Below are positions 25,706 to 33,214 of a DNA stretch of 64,000 nucleotides, piece after piece. Made by a program: the position numbers and the translations under genes. Below the pieces are notes generated by a model. That model searched no databases, was not told the origin of the DNA, and saw only the letters and a program-made list of their open reading frames with translations. This DNA is from an uncultured Microbacterium sp. (GTDB lineage: Bacteria > Actinomycetota > Actinomycetes > Actinomycetales > Microbacteriaceae). Numbering within the stretch: the stretch's first letter is position 1; every line of letters starts with the position of its first letter. The stretch is taken from positions 124,001 through 188,000 of the forward strand of contig NZ_CANKZA010000006.1 in the NCBI RefSeq assembly GCF_947488465.1. The letters are read 5' to 3'.

Positions 25706-26227
25706 ATGGCCACGACTCCCGACACCGGTGCGCGTCCGACGGCGATCGATCCACGCGGACCGCGCTTCGCCGCATCCATCACGGCGGTGCTCCTTTTGCT
25801 CGGCACCTTCCTCGCACTCGTCGGCTCCGCCACGCGCCCGGGCGCATCGTTCGCCGAACGCGTGGCCGACCCCGCGTTCTGGGTGCTCCTGGTCGTCGAT
25901 CTGCTCTTCGTCTGGGGCTTCACCTCGCCGACAACATCTCCGTGGTCGGTGCTCTTTCGCACCCTCGTCCGGCCACGCCTGAAGCCCCCGGTCGATCTGG
26001 AAGATCCGCGCCCGCCGCGGTTCGCGCAGGTCGTCGGTTTCACGGTCGTGACGATCGGTCTGGTCCTGCACCTGATCGGCGTGCCGTGGGCCCTGCCGAT
26101 CGCCGGCGCCGCCGCGTTCGTCGCGGCGTTCTTGAACGCCGCTTTCGCATTCTGCCTCGGCTGCCAGATGTATCTGGGGCTCGCCCGCCTCGGCGTCATC
26201 CGCCCGCAGGGCGGCCTGGCCGCCTGA
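25706..26227 (+). CDS. DUF4395 family integral membrane protein
   Basis: This 173-residue protein has four membrane helices. Helix one covers ITAVLLLLGTFLALVG, helix two WVLLVVDLLFVWGF, helix three VGFTVVTIGLVLHLIG and helix four AFVAAFLNAAFAFCLG. Short basic loops separate them, and the conserved CLGCQMYLGL near the C-terminus is typical of DUF4395. The paired cysteines suggest a redox or sulfur-relay role, and the family is often found beside rhodanese or thioredoxin genes. Here a rhodanese lies ~2.6 kb upstream but not in the same operon. Confidence 0.85.
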   Translation: MATTPDTGARPTAIDPRGPRFAASITAVLLLLGTFLALVGSATRPGASFAERVADPAFWVLLVVDLLFVWGFTSPTTSPWSVLFRTLVRPRLKPPVDLEDPRPPRFAQVVGFTVVTIGLVLHLIGVPWALPIAGAAAFVAAFLNAAFAFCLGCQMYLGLARLGVIRPQGGLAA

Positions 26228-26303
26228 AGCCCGGCCCGTCACACACCGTCACAAGAACGCCCCCGCTGGCCCTTGTGTCTCGCGGACGGCGTAGCGTCGA
26301 GGT

Positions 26304-26870
26304 ATGACGTTCGATTCCGCACCGCAGAACACACCGCTGACCCAGGCGCCCGGCCACCAGTTCGCGTCGTCACTGTCGGCGGACGAGTTCAAGCTCCTGT
26401 TCCGCGGTCACCCGGGAGGGGTCGCGGTGATCACCGCCGACGCGGGCGATGGACCGGTCGCCCTGACGGCCACCTCGGTCGCGTCGGTGAGCGCCGAACC
26501 GCCGCTGCTGATCTTCTCGATTTCATCGCAGTCCTCGGCATCCGACGTGCTTCTGCGCGCCGAAACCCTGGTTGTGCACCTGCTCGACGCGCACGATCTC
26601 GAGGTCGCGCAGCTCGGCGCGACCAGCGGGATCGACCGATTTGCCGAAACCCACCGCTGGTCACGGCTCGTCACCGGTGAGCCCGTCTATCACGACGTGC
26701 GGGCCTGGGTGCGCTGCGCCGTCATCGGACGGATGGATGCCGGGGGATCCACCGTCATCGCCGCCCACGCTCTGCAGTCCGAACTCGGCCGCGATGTCGG
26801 CGAGGGCGACGCGTTGGTCTACCACAACCGCACGTGGCACCGCCTCGGCGACCACTCGCGCATCGACTGA
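26304..26870 (+). CDS. Flavin reductase family protein
   Basis: This 188-residue flavin-reductase-like, FMN-binding split-barrel protein has FRGHPGGVAVITADAGDGPV, ALTATSVASVSAEPPLLIFS and the later AETLVVHLLDAHD. The family reduces FMN/FAD with NAD(P)H, or serves as the reductase partner of a two-component monooxygenase. No monooxygenase is adjacent. The start ATG at 26304 follows GAGGT. It lies in tandem with the DUF4395 gene but is separated by 76 bp. Confidence 0.82.
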   Translation: MTFDSAPQNTPLTQAPGHQFASSLSADEFKLLFRGHPGGVAVITADAGDGPVALTATSVASVSAEPPLLIFSISSQSSASDVLLRAETLVVHLLDAHDLEVAQLGATSGIDRFAETHRWSRLVTGEPVYHDVRAWVRCAVIGRMDAGGSTVIAAHALQSELGRDVGEGDALVYHNRTWHRLGDHSRID

Positions 26871-26894
26871 GCACGTGGGGTTAGACTCCCCTCC

Positions 26895-27251
26895 GTGGGC
26901 ACTCTCTACTACGGCGGATCGGCGACACCGATCCACATCGACGACCGGGCGTTGGCGCATCTGAAGGTCGTCCTCGCGACCAAACTTCGCCGCGGCGAGA
27001 GCTTCACCGTGTCGTGGCGGCATCTGGATGATGAGCCGCGCGGCCGCAGCAGCATCTGGCTACACCCGTCGATTCCGATCCGGTTCGTCTTCGACGACCC
27101 CGAGCCGACCGAGCTCAGCCGCGAATGGATCGAAGACCTCGCTCAGTCGGCGAACTCGTCCGGCGGAATCACGCTTGTCGCCGAGAACATCGAGCCCGCA
27201 CCAGACTCCGAAGAGGATGCCGCACCCCAGACGGTCGACGTCGCCACCTGA
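26895..27251 (+). CDS. DUF7882-like small conserved protein (first paralogue)
   Basis: This 118-residue protein from GTG 26895 has the pattern found in Microbacteriaceae small proteins: an opening GTLYYGGSATPIHIDDRALA, then HLKVVLATKLRRGESF, SWRH, RSSIWLHPSIPIRFVF and ELSREWIEDLAQSANSSGG. These proteins are often mislabelled ATP-dependent DNA ligase in annotations. They have no ligase motif and no known function. The acidic C-terminal tail (EEDAAPQTVDVAT) is unstructured. A second paralogue lies at 27653-27979. Confidence 0.75.
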   Translation: MGTLYYGGSATPIHIDDRALAHLKVVLATKLRRGESFTVSWRHLDDEPRGRSSIWLHPSIPIRFVFDDPEPTELSREWIEDLAQSANSSGGITLVAENIEPAPDSEEDAAPQTVDVAT

Positions 27252-27258
27252 CCGGCGC

Positions 27259-27570
27259 TCACGCCGTCCGCTGCGGCGGGAAGTGCGGGATCGCGACCGG
27301 TCGCGTTCCCGGCGCCACTTCCTCCGAGAGATGGTCGCGTCCGGCGCGGAGGCACTCCTCGAGGCAGGTCAGGCGGGAGCGACGGTGGGTCCCGCTCATC
27401 CACACCACGTCGTAGTGCTCGTCGACGTGCTCGATGTAGGCGACGACGTGCGGAGCATCGCTGGGACTCCAGCGCGTATCGCAGAGGCGCCAAGAACGGT
27501 CATCGATAGGAATCAACTCCAGATCGTCGTCGATCTGGATGTCCCGATTCTCCGGAACGCTGGTCGTCAT
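27259..27570 (-). CDS. Hypothetical 103-residue protein
   Basis: The frame has normal codon bias. The protein contains LELIPIDDRSWRLCDTRW, then ARVVAYIEH-like strands (HVVAYIEHVDEHYDVVWMSG) and a short CLEEC motif. It has no signal peptide or membrane segment and the family was not recognised. It lies between the two DUF7882-like paralogues, on the strand of the second one. Confidence 0.6.
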   Translation of the reverse strand: MTTSVPENRDIQIDDDLELIPIDDRSWRLCDTRWSPSDAPHVVAYIEHVDEHYDVVWMSGTHRRSRLTCLEECLRAGRDHLSEEVAPGTRPVAIPHFPPQRTA

Positions 27571-27652
27571 CGGCCCTCACCTCTGAGCCCATCCTTCGCG
27601 CCAGCGGGGCAGGGGTCGAGGGGATTGACAGAGTCCGGAGGTCGTGCAGACC

Positions 27653-27979
27653 TCAGCCGAGCATGACCTCGCCGGTGCCGGAGTCGGAAGGCTCGGGCAC
27701 GACGTAAAGCCCGGAGCCGGAGTTCGCGGTCTGGCTGAGCGCTTCGAGCCACGCGCGGTTGAGCGTGGGCTGCCGGCTTCCGTGGAACTTGAAGACGAGC
27801 GACGCTTGCGGGTGCAACCAGACTGTCGTTCGCCCGTCGCCGAGACTGGCATCGTTGCGCCAACTGAAGAAGAACGGCTCCCCGCGGCGAAGCTTCTGCC
27901 CGATCACGACCTGCAGATGCGCGAGTACCCGATCGTCGAAATCGACCTTCGCATCGCCTTCATAGCTGAACCTGCCCAC
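27653..27979 (-). CDS. DUF7882-like small conserved protein (second paralogue)
   Basis: The 108 residues begin GRFSYEGDAKVDFDDRVLAH, then LQVVIGQKLRRGEPFFFSW, RTTVWLHPQASLVFKFHG and LNRAWLEALSQTANSGSGLY. These match block by block the protein at 26895-27251. I chose the GTG at 27979, because relatives start with MG-(K/R)-F-Y; the open frame continues upstream inside the preceding gene. The start lies four bases past the stop of that gene, so translation is probably coupled. Confidence 0.7.
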   Translation of the reverse strand: MGRFSYEGDAKVDFDDRVLAHLQVVIGQKLRRGEPFFFSWRNDASLGDGRTTVWLHPQASLVFKFHGSRQPTLNRAWLEALSQTANSGSGLYVVPEPSDSGTGEVMLG

Positions 27980-27983
27980 TCCC

Positions 27984-28259
27984 CTACCGTAATGCGTCCG
28001 CGCGGCGAGAGATCTCGTCACACGCGCGGTCCGCGCCATCCACGACCATCGGGAGGTCGATGAAGGCGTCGACGACGGCGAGCACGCCGCTCGCGCCGAG
28101 AAGAATCGCGCATTGACTCAAGCTGCCGTCGTACAGGGTCGGGAAGCGGACGATGTCGGTCTTGTCGTGCTCAAGAAGAACACGCGCGTAGTCGAGGACC
28201 GCATCCGCGACGTTGTCCGTGGTGAGAATCCGGTGCCCGTCGAACAGGATGTCTTTCAC
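27984..28259 (-). CDS. Hypothetical 91-residue protein
   Basis: The frame from GTG 28259 begins KDILFDGHRILTTDNVADAV, then LDYARVLLEHDKTDIVRFPT and LSQCAILLGASGVLAVVDAF. The fold appears alpha/beta and cytoplasmic. It is directly upstream of the second DUF7882-like gene with four bases between stop and start, so the two probably form an operon. I recognise no family. Confidence 0.6.
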   Translation of the reverse strand: MKDILFDGHRILTTDNVADAVLDYARVLLEHDKTDIVRFPTLYDGSLSQCAILLGASGVLAVVDAFIDLPMVVDGADRACDEISRRADALR

Positions 28260-28442
28260 GATCTCGCCCTCAGTCTCGGTGTCGTATCTTCACTGGTGTT
28301 CAGTGAACCGAGGAACCGGGGAGACCGGCGAGGGCCTTGACAGTGTCGGGGCGATACAGATAGGCGCGACACTTTCTACTCACCGCAGGGCGCGTTGTCA
28401 ACCCATCTGCCGCTTCGCGAGAACCGGGTAGATGATCGAGGT

Positions 28443-28598
28443 ATGCCTCTTGCCATCATTCTTCTTGTCATCGCCATCGTTCTGATCCTGTTCGGAGTCT
28501 TCGTCGAAGCGGCGAAGTTCCTGCTGTGGATCGGACTCGTCGTCCTCGTCATCGCGATCATCGCGTGGCTGATGAAGGTCATCCGGCGCAACGCCTGA
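28443..28598 (+). CDS. 51-residue two-helix membrane protein
   Basis: This short gene from ATG 28443 encodes almost only membrane: helix one is LAIILLVIAIVLILFGVFV, helix two is FLLWIGLVVLVIAIIAWLM, and it ends KVIRRNA. The Glu-Ala-Ala-Lys turn between the helices and the basic C-terminus suggest a hairpin with both ends inside. Similar small hydrophobic proteins are common in actinobacteria and have no fixed function. A strong terminator follows. Confidence 0.65.
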   Translation: MPLAIILLVIAIVLILFGVFVEAAKFLLWIGLVVLVIAIIAWLMKVIRRNA

Positions 28599-28601
28599 TC
28601 T

Positions 28602-28645
28602 ACAACGACAAAGGGGACGGCGTGCGCCGTCCCCTTTGTCGTTGT
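28602..28645. terminator. Strong bidirectional terminator
   Basis: A ~20-bp stem (ACAACGACAAAGGGGACGGC / GCCGTCCCCTTTGTCGTTGT) with a four-base loop lies between the small membrane protein and the convergent desaturase gene. Confidence 0.85.
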
Positions 28646-28657
28646 GTCCGTTGCGTG

Positions 28658-29737
28658 TCAGACGCGCCGGTACTCGCCGACCATCGGGCAGTCGAACGGG
28701 TCGCGTGCGGCCAGGCCCACGCGGTTGAGGTAGTCGATCACGATCGCGTACGAACGCCACAGGCTCGTCTCGGTGTACGGGATGCCGTTGGATTCGCAGG
28801 CATCCATGACGATCAGTCGCGCCTTCGACAAGTGCGGGCGTGCCATGCTCGGGAAGAGGTGGTGCTCGACCTGGTAGTTGAGACCCCCCATGAACCACGT
28901 GGCCCACCAGCCGCCACGGATGTTGCGGGAGGTGCGTACCTGCTTGCTGAAGAAGTCGAGCCGGGCGTGCTCGTCGATGATCGGCATGCCCTTGTGGTTG
29001 GGGGCGAATGAGGCCCCCATGTAGACGCCGAAGACGGCCATCTGCACGCCGATGAAGGCAAACGCCATACCGAGCGGGAGGAGCAGGAACACCGGCACCA
29101 AGACCAGCGCGAGGCGCGCGACGATGAGGGAAAGCTCGATCCACCGGCCCTTGACCTTCGGCTCGGTGACGAGGTATTTCAGGCCGAGGTAGTGCAGGTT
29201 GATGCCTTCGAGCGTCAAAAGCGGGAAGAACAACCAGCCCTGCTTGCGGGTGATCAGTCGCACGAAGCCCCGAGACTTCGCGGCGTCCTCCTCGAGGAAC
29301 GAGACGGTGTCGACCTCGATGTCGGGGTCTTTGCCCACGCGGTTGGGATTGGCGTGGTGACGCGAGTGCTTGGCATCCCACCACGAGTAGCTCATACCGA
29401 CGGCTGCGGCCGCGAGGATCTGGGCCAGACGGTCGTTGGCGGGGCCCGTCGACAGGATCTGCCGGTGCGCAGCCTCGTGCGTCAGGAAGGCCGCCTGCGT
29501 GAAGACGATGCCGAGCGCCGCGGCGATGAGGAGCTGGAACCAGCTGTCGCCGAGCAGGATGAAGCCCGCGACGCACGCGCCGAACGCGAGCGCGACACCC
29601 GAACCGACGAGGGCGTAGAAGCGGGGTGCGCGGCGGAGGAGACCGACCTCTTTGGCGACCTGTGAGACCTGCGTGTACACACGGGCGACCGGGGGGAAGG
29701 TCTCGGCCGTTGCGTAGGTCTGGCGAATGGGGCCCAT
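28658..29737 (-). CDS. Acyl-CoA/fatty acid desaturase
   Basis: This 359-residue membrane desaturase is of the FA_desaturase family. All three histidine boxes of the di-iron site are present: THEAAHRQ, DAKHSRHHANPNR and NYQVEHHLFPSM. Membrane pairs lie near residues 50-95 and 190-235. It introduces double bonds into acyl chains, using oxygen and a reduced electron donor, and typically adjusts membrane fluidity in the cold. The box pattern is of the delta-type linear desaturases in actinobacteria. I placed the start at ATG 29737; the frame stays open to a TTG at 29809 and no clear ribosome binding site decides it. Confidence 0.87.
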   Translation of the reverse strand: MGPIRQTYATAETFPPVARVYTQVSQVAKEVGLLRRAPRFYALVGSGVALAFGACVAGFILLGDSWFQLLIAAALGIVFTQAAFLTHEAAHRQILSTGPANDRLAQILAAAAVGMSYSWWDAKHSRHHANPNRVGKDPDIEVDTVSFLEEDAAKSRGFVRLITRKQGWLFFPLLTLEGINLHYLGLKYLVTEPKVKGRWIELSLIVARLALVLVPVFLLLPLGMAFAFIGVQMAVFGVYMGASFAPNHKGMPIIDEHARLDFFSKQVRTSRNIRGGWWATWFMGGLNYQVEHHLFPSMARPHLSKARLIVMDACESNGIPYTETSLWRSYAIVIDYLNRVGLAARDPFDCPMVGEYRRV

Positions 29738-29917
29738 GGCAGAGGTGGGCTGCGATGCGAGGACGGGTGCGGCCACGAGTGGCTCCAGTCGATCGGCGCG
29801 GATCCCCAAGGAGTTCCGTCAAGCGAAGCCACAGGCGGATACCGACAGCTGGGGCCGACACTACGCTGGGGCCCATGCCGTGAAAGGCATGGAACAGGGC
29901 TCTCAGGGAGGATTCAC

Positions 29918-30835
29918 ATGGCGCTCGCATTCGCTATCGATCTCGGCGGCACCAAGGTCGAGGCCGCCCTCATCGATGAGAGCGGTGCCATCGTTCGCGG
30001 GTCCCGCACGCGGTCTGCGACCGGTGCGGCCGCCGCGGCCGATCGGACCGTGCTGGAGCGGGCTCTGGCCGAGGTGATCACCCATTGCCGGTCGCTCCCC
30101 GAATGGAGCGCGGTGACCGCCGCGGGGATCGGCGCGGCGGGTCCGATCGATCTCACCGCCGGAACGATTTCTCCCATCAATCTCCCCGCCGCGCACGGCA
30201 TGCCGATCGTCGAGCTCGTCGCACGGGAGAGCGGTCTCAACGACGTCACGCTGCGGCTCGACGGCACGTGCATCGCTCTCGCCGAGGCCTGGCTCGGTGC
30301 TGCGAGGGGCGTCGCCAACGCCCTCGTGTTCGTCGTCTCGACGGGTGTCGGCGGCGGAATCATCTCCGACGGTCGGCTTGTCGCCGGCTGCTCGGGCAAC
30401 GCAGGGCACATCGGGCAGGTCGTCGTGACGGACATCGACGGGGATGCGGCGGCATCCACCGTGGAGCAGCTCGCCTCGGGCCCCCACATCGTGGCATGGG
30501 CACAACGGCACGGCTGGGCGGGGACGACCGGTGAAGAGCTCGCCGCCGCGTATCGAGACCGCGATGCGGTGGCAGTCTCCGCGGTCGCGCGGTCGGCCCA
30601 CGCGATCGGTGTGGGGCTCGCGAACGCCGCGACGCTGCTCGATCTCGAGCTCGCGGTCGTCGGCGGCGGCTTCTCGTTCGTTGCGGACGATTTCACCGAG
30701 CAGATCGAGGCCGCCGTTCGCGTGTCGTCAGTGAACGCCTACGCCGCGCGCCTGCGGGTCGTGCGCGCCGGGCTCGGCGGCGATGCGCCGCTGATCGGCG
30801 CCGCCGCACTCGTCCACCGCCGCGACCTGCTGTAA
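29918..30835 (+). CDS. ROK family protein (sugar kinase type)
   Basis: This 305-residue ROK protein has no DNA-binding domain. The phosphate-binding motif AIDLGGTKVEAALID is at residues 6-20. The sugar-binding region contains GAAGPIDLTAGTISPINLPA and the ATP-side motif FVVSTGVGGGIISDGRLVAG, then CSGNAGHIGQVV. The usual ROK zinc cluster (CxCGxxGC) is missing and replaced by DIDGDAAASTVEQLASG. This resembles fructokinase- or glucokinase-like ROK members that lost the cluster. It probably phosphorylates a hexose or N-acyl sugar in the cytoplasm. It is divergent from the desaturase. Confidence 0.82.
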   Translation: MALAFAIDLGGTKVEAALIDESGAIVRGSRTRSATGAAAAADRTVLERALAEVITHCRSLPEWSAVTAAGIGAAGPIDLTAGTISPINLPAAHGMPIVELVARESGLNDVTLRLDGTCIALAEAWLGAARGVANALVFVVSTGVGGGIISDGRLVAGCSGNAGHIGQVVVTDIDGDAAASTVEQLASGPHIVAWAQRHGWAGTTGEELAAAYRDRDAVAVSAVARSAHAIGVGLANAATLLDLELAVVGGGFSFVADDFTEQIEAAVRVSSVNAYAARLRVVRAGLGGDAPLIGAAALVHRRDLL

Positions 30836-30913
30836 CGCCGCTTCGCTCCGTGCCCTTCACGCGCAGATGCTCGAGCGCTACCGTGGGAGGCTCCAGAGTA
30901 GAGGAGCCCGACC

Positions 30914-30955
30914 ATGACGAATCTCCCCCTCGTTACCTTCTTCGTAGCCGCTTGG
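30914..30955 (+). pseudogene. Tiny ORF interrupted by the IS110 element (MTNLPLVTFFVAA)
   Basis: An ATG with a near-perfect ribosome binding site (GAGGAG, seven bases upstream) opens a very short frame, MTNLPLVTFFVAAW, whose last codons now come from the insertion. Joining the flanks of the element across the CT core restores MTNLPLVTFFVAA followed by TAG. A 13-residue hydrophobic peptide with such a site suggests a leader peptide or small membrane peptide. I recognise no family. Confidence 0.45.
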
Positions 30956-30960
30956 TGAGC

Positions 30961-31081
30961 ATGCCGGGCGGTGGCAGCCTGCCGGGCTCGGCATGATTGG
31001 TCCCCCCTGTCGTACGCATGATCCGGGGGGTGTTGTCACCGAGCCTGGTTGGCGGTGGGTGATCGCTGATAGGGGCCAGGC
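30961..31081 (+). ncRNA. Candidate IS110 bridge RNA (three stem-loops)
   Basis: Upstream of the transposase, three consecutive stems can be drawn. The first is ATGCCG...CGGCAT (30961-30994). The second is CCCCCC...GGGGGG (31002-31030) with a large loop. The third is GCCTGG...CCAGGC (31043-31081) with a 27-base loop. IS110-group elements such as IS621 encode a bridge RNA here, with a 5' stem-loop followed by two guide loops. The third loop contains GCGGTGGG (31052-31059), which also lies right beside the core in the right flank (32449-32456). The second loop contains TGTCGT, complementary to ACGACA near the right end, and GCATG, as in the left end. Confidence 0.5.
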
Positions 31082-31161
31082 CCGAGCACTCTCGAGGTCG
31101 TTCGTAACGTGGATGCCGAGACGCACCGTCGCAGCTGTCAACCCGAGCGAGCGGAGGAGCT

Positions 31162-32373
31162 GTGGTCACCCAGATCGAAAATTACGACCAGGTCGACGTG
31201 TTCGTCGGCCTCGACGTCGGCAAAGGCGAGCACCACGCGGTCGCTCTCGACCGGGCCGGCAAGAAGCTCTACGACCGGGCGCTCCCGAACGACGAGCGCA
31301 AGCTCCGCGCGGTGCTCATCGACCTTCAGAAGAACGGCGGTGTGCTGCTGATCGTGGATCAGCCGGCAACGATCGGCGCGCTGCCGGTAGCGGTCGCGCA
31401 AGCCGCAGGCGCGCTGGTCGGATATCTGCCGGGACTGGCGATGCGACGCATCGCAGACCTTCACCCAGGCGAAGCGAAGACCGACGCGAGGGACGCGGCG
31501 ATCATCGCGGAGACCGCGCGGACGATGCCGCACACCCTGCGGTCGATCCAGGTCACCGACGAACAGGTCGCGGAACTCTCGATGCTCTGCGGATTCGACG
31601 ACGACCTCGCCGCCCAGATCACCCAAGTCGGCAACCGCGTCCGCGGGCTGCTGACCCAGATCCACCCCGCGCTGGAACGCGCCATGGGGCCACGACTCGA
31701 TCACCCCGCGATCCTCGACCTCCTGCAGCGATACCCCTCACCGGCCGCGATGCGCGCCGCCGGCGAGAAACGGATCGCTACGCGGATGCTGAAACTCGCA
31801 CCCCGCAAAGGTCGCGACTGGGCGCTCGAGATCATCGCCGCGCTCGGCGAGCAGACGGTCGTGGTCACCGGCACGAACGCCGCTGCCCTGGTGCTCCCAC
31901 GCCTCGCCGCGCAGCTGGCGAGCTTGCGGAAGCAGCGAGACGAGGTCGCGGCGGAGGTCGAGAAGATGGTCGATGCGCACCCTCTTCAGCCCGTCCTGAC
32001 GAGCATGCCCGGAGTCGGCGTCAGGACAGCAGCCCGACTCCTCACCGAAGTCGCCGGCAAACACTTCCCGACCGCCGGGCACCTCGCCGCCTACGCCGGC
32101 CTCGCCCCCGTCACCCGACGATCCGGGTCCTCGATCCGCGGCGAGTACTCATCGCGCCGCGGGAACAAGATCCTGAAGAACGCGATGTTCCTCTCCGCAT
32201 TCGCCGCGCTCCGCGACCCCGAATCCCGCGCCTACTACGACCGCAAGATCAGCCAGGGCAAACGCCACAACCAAGCGCTGCTCGCTCTCGCCCGCCGACG
32301 ATCCGACGTCCTCTACGCGATGCTCCGGGACGGGAGCCTCTACCAGCCGTCTCCGACGAGACTGGTCGCCTGA
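31162..32373 (+). CDS. IS110-family transposase (DEDD/serine type)
   Basis: This 403-residue protein begins at GTG 31162 after GGAGGAG. The N-terminal RuvC-like domain has FVGLDVGKGEHHAVALDRAG, VDQPATIGALPVAVAQAAG and the DxxD-type KTDARDAAIIAETAR. The C-terminal Transposase_20 domain has LTSMPGVGVRTAARLLTEVA, HLAAYAGLAPVTRRSGSSIR with the presumed catalytic serine, and RRGNKILKNAMFLSAF. It recombines the element with its target guided by the adjacent RNA. The protein is full length, so the element may be active. The coding orientation after the non-coding end places it in the IS110 group rather than IS1111. Confidence 0.93.
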   Translation: MVTQIENYDQVDVFVGLDVGKGEHHAVALDRAGKKLYDRALPNDERKLRAVLIDLQKNGGVLLIVDQPATIGALPVAVAQAAGALVGYLPGLAMRRIADLHPGEAKTDARDAAIIAETARTMPHTLRSIQVTDEQVAELSMLCGFDDDLAAQITQVGNRVRGLLTQIHPALERAMGPRLDHPAILDLLQRYPSPAAMRAAGEKRIATRMLKLAPRKGRDWALEIIAALGEQTVVVTGTNAAALVLPRLAAQLASLRKQRDEVAAEVEKMVDAHPLQPVLTSMPGVGVRTAARLLTEVAGKHFPTAGHLAAYAGLAPVTRRSGSSIRGEYSSRRGNKILKNAMFLSAFAALRDPESRAYYDRKISQGKRHNQALLALARRRSDVLYAMLRDGSLYQPSPTRLVA

Positions 32374-32456
32374 GGCACAACAACTGCAGGCGGCCCGCTG
32401 GGCCCTGGCCTACAGTGAGATGCAACGGTTGTCACGACATCCGGCTTAGCGGTGGG

Positions 32457-32663
32457 CTACTTGTCCGCTCGCGGGACGGGATCGTGTCTAAGTCGGAGCG
32501 CGACGTATAGACCGCAGCGCCGACAGATGAAGGCCCCCGAGTCCCCCAGTGCGTGAAGTTTCGAACGCTGATAGCTTCGGCCGCAGCATGAGCACCCTAG
32601 TGCGACCGCTGCCTTCGGGTCGATATCGGAATCCTGCACAAGCCAGATGCTACCGGCGAGCAT
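32457..32663 (-). CDS. Possible small zinc-ribbon protein
   Basis: This 68-residue frame contains GCSCCGRSYQ and, 20 residues on, CRRCGLYVAL: four cysteines in two CxxC-like pairs, as in a zinc ribbon. Codon bias is acceptable but there is no clear ribosome binding site. It ends ten bases from the right end of the IS110 element. It may be a real small protein or a fragment. Confidence 0.35.
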   Translation of the reverse strand: MLAGSIWLVQDSDIDPKAAVALGCSCCGRSYQRSKLHALGDSGAFICRRCGLYVALRLRHDPVPRADK

Positions 32664-32764
32664 CCTTCGCGACCTGTATGGGCTGCTCGCTCCGGGAAGA
32701 CGCCAGCTGAGGCGGCGCCAGGTCTATGGCCGCGACGCGGAGAGCGTCGCATGGGCGCAGGCAG

Positions 32765-33160
32765 CTACTGCGGGATCAGGTTGCAGACGCTGCCTGCGGA
32801 GCATTCCGCCGGGTCAAGCATCCGGCTTGCCGCAATCATGCCGACAAGTTCCGTTTCGAGTCGGGCAAGCTCTTCCTGTCGCGCACGGACCTCGGAGAGT
32901 TTCCCAGCCAGTAGGGCTTCCACATGTGAGCAGGGAGCTTGTCCGGCCTCACGCAGCTCGAGAACTCCTGCGATATCGGTCAGCTTGAGGCCAGCGGCCT
33001 GCGCGGCACGGATGAACCCGATTCGTGCCACCGTACGGTCTTCGTACGCCCGGTATCCGTTGCTCTCTCGGTGCGGGGTCGGCAGCAAGCCTTCGCGTTC
33101 GTAGAACCGGATGGTCTGTGTGCTGACGCCGGTCATTTCGGCGAGGTCTCCGATGCGCAT
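32765..33160 (-). CDS. MerR family heavy-metal-type transcriptional regulator
   Basis: This 131-residue protein has a MerR winged helix (MRIGDLAEMTGVSTQTIRFY, EREGLLPTPHRESNGYRAYE), a long dimerisation helix, and cysteines placed like those of metal-sensing MerR proteins: one in APCSHVEALL and two in the tail AECSAGSVCNLIPQ. MerR of mercury operons uses one Cys from the helix and two from the loop, and this arrangement matches. The start at ATG 33160 gives the normal length; the frame is open for 160 codons upstream but that part is antisense to the next operon. It is divergent from the thioredoxin-like/flavoprotein operon, which it most likely activates. Confidence 0.85.
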   Translation of the reverse strand: MRIGDLAEMTGVSTQTIRFYEREGLLPTPHRESNGYRAYEDRTVARIGFIRAAQAAGLKLTDIAGVLELREAGQAPCSHVEALLAGKLSEVRARQEELARLETELVGMIAASRMLDPAECSAGSVCNLIPQ

Positions 33161-33176
33161 GTCTCCATCACACCAC

Positions 33177-33208
33177 TTGACCTTGCATCTGACTGCAACG
33201 TTTATGGT
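33177..33208 (+). promoter_or_regulatory. MerR-type promoter with central dyad
   Basis: A -35 box TTGACC (33177-33182) is followed, after 19-20 bases, by TTATGG/TATGGT near 33202-33208. The over-long spacer contains the dyad TTGCA-N6-TGCAA (33183-33198). Overlong spacers with a central dyad are the signature of MerR-activated promoters. Transcription would start at about the ATG at 33215, giving a leaderless mRNA. Confidence 0.7.
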
Positions 33209-33214
33209 CGGTGC

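Larger units (their letters stand above)
30953..32446 (+). mobile_element. IS110-family insertion sequence (~1.49 kb)
   Basis: The element consists of a ~209-bp structured non-coding left end, a DEDD transposase gene and a ~70-bp right end, with no terminal inverted repeats, as in the IS110 group. Boundaries are inferred from a shared CT dinucleotide (30951-30952 and 32445-32446). Removing the interval regenerates the palindrome CCGCTTAGCGG and an in-frame stop for the tiny ORF at 30914. IS110-type elements recombine at such dinucleotide cores and often choose palindromes. Confidence 0.7.

Noticed and set aside
32457..32663. Passenger gene of the IS110 element
   Set aside because: It lies outside the inferred right boundary at 32446 and reads in the opposite direction.
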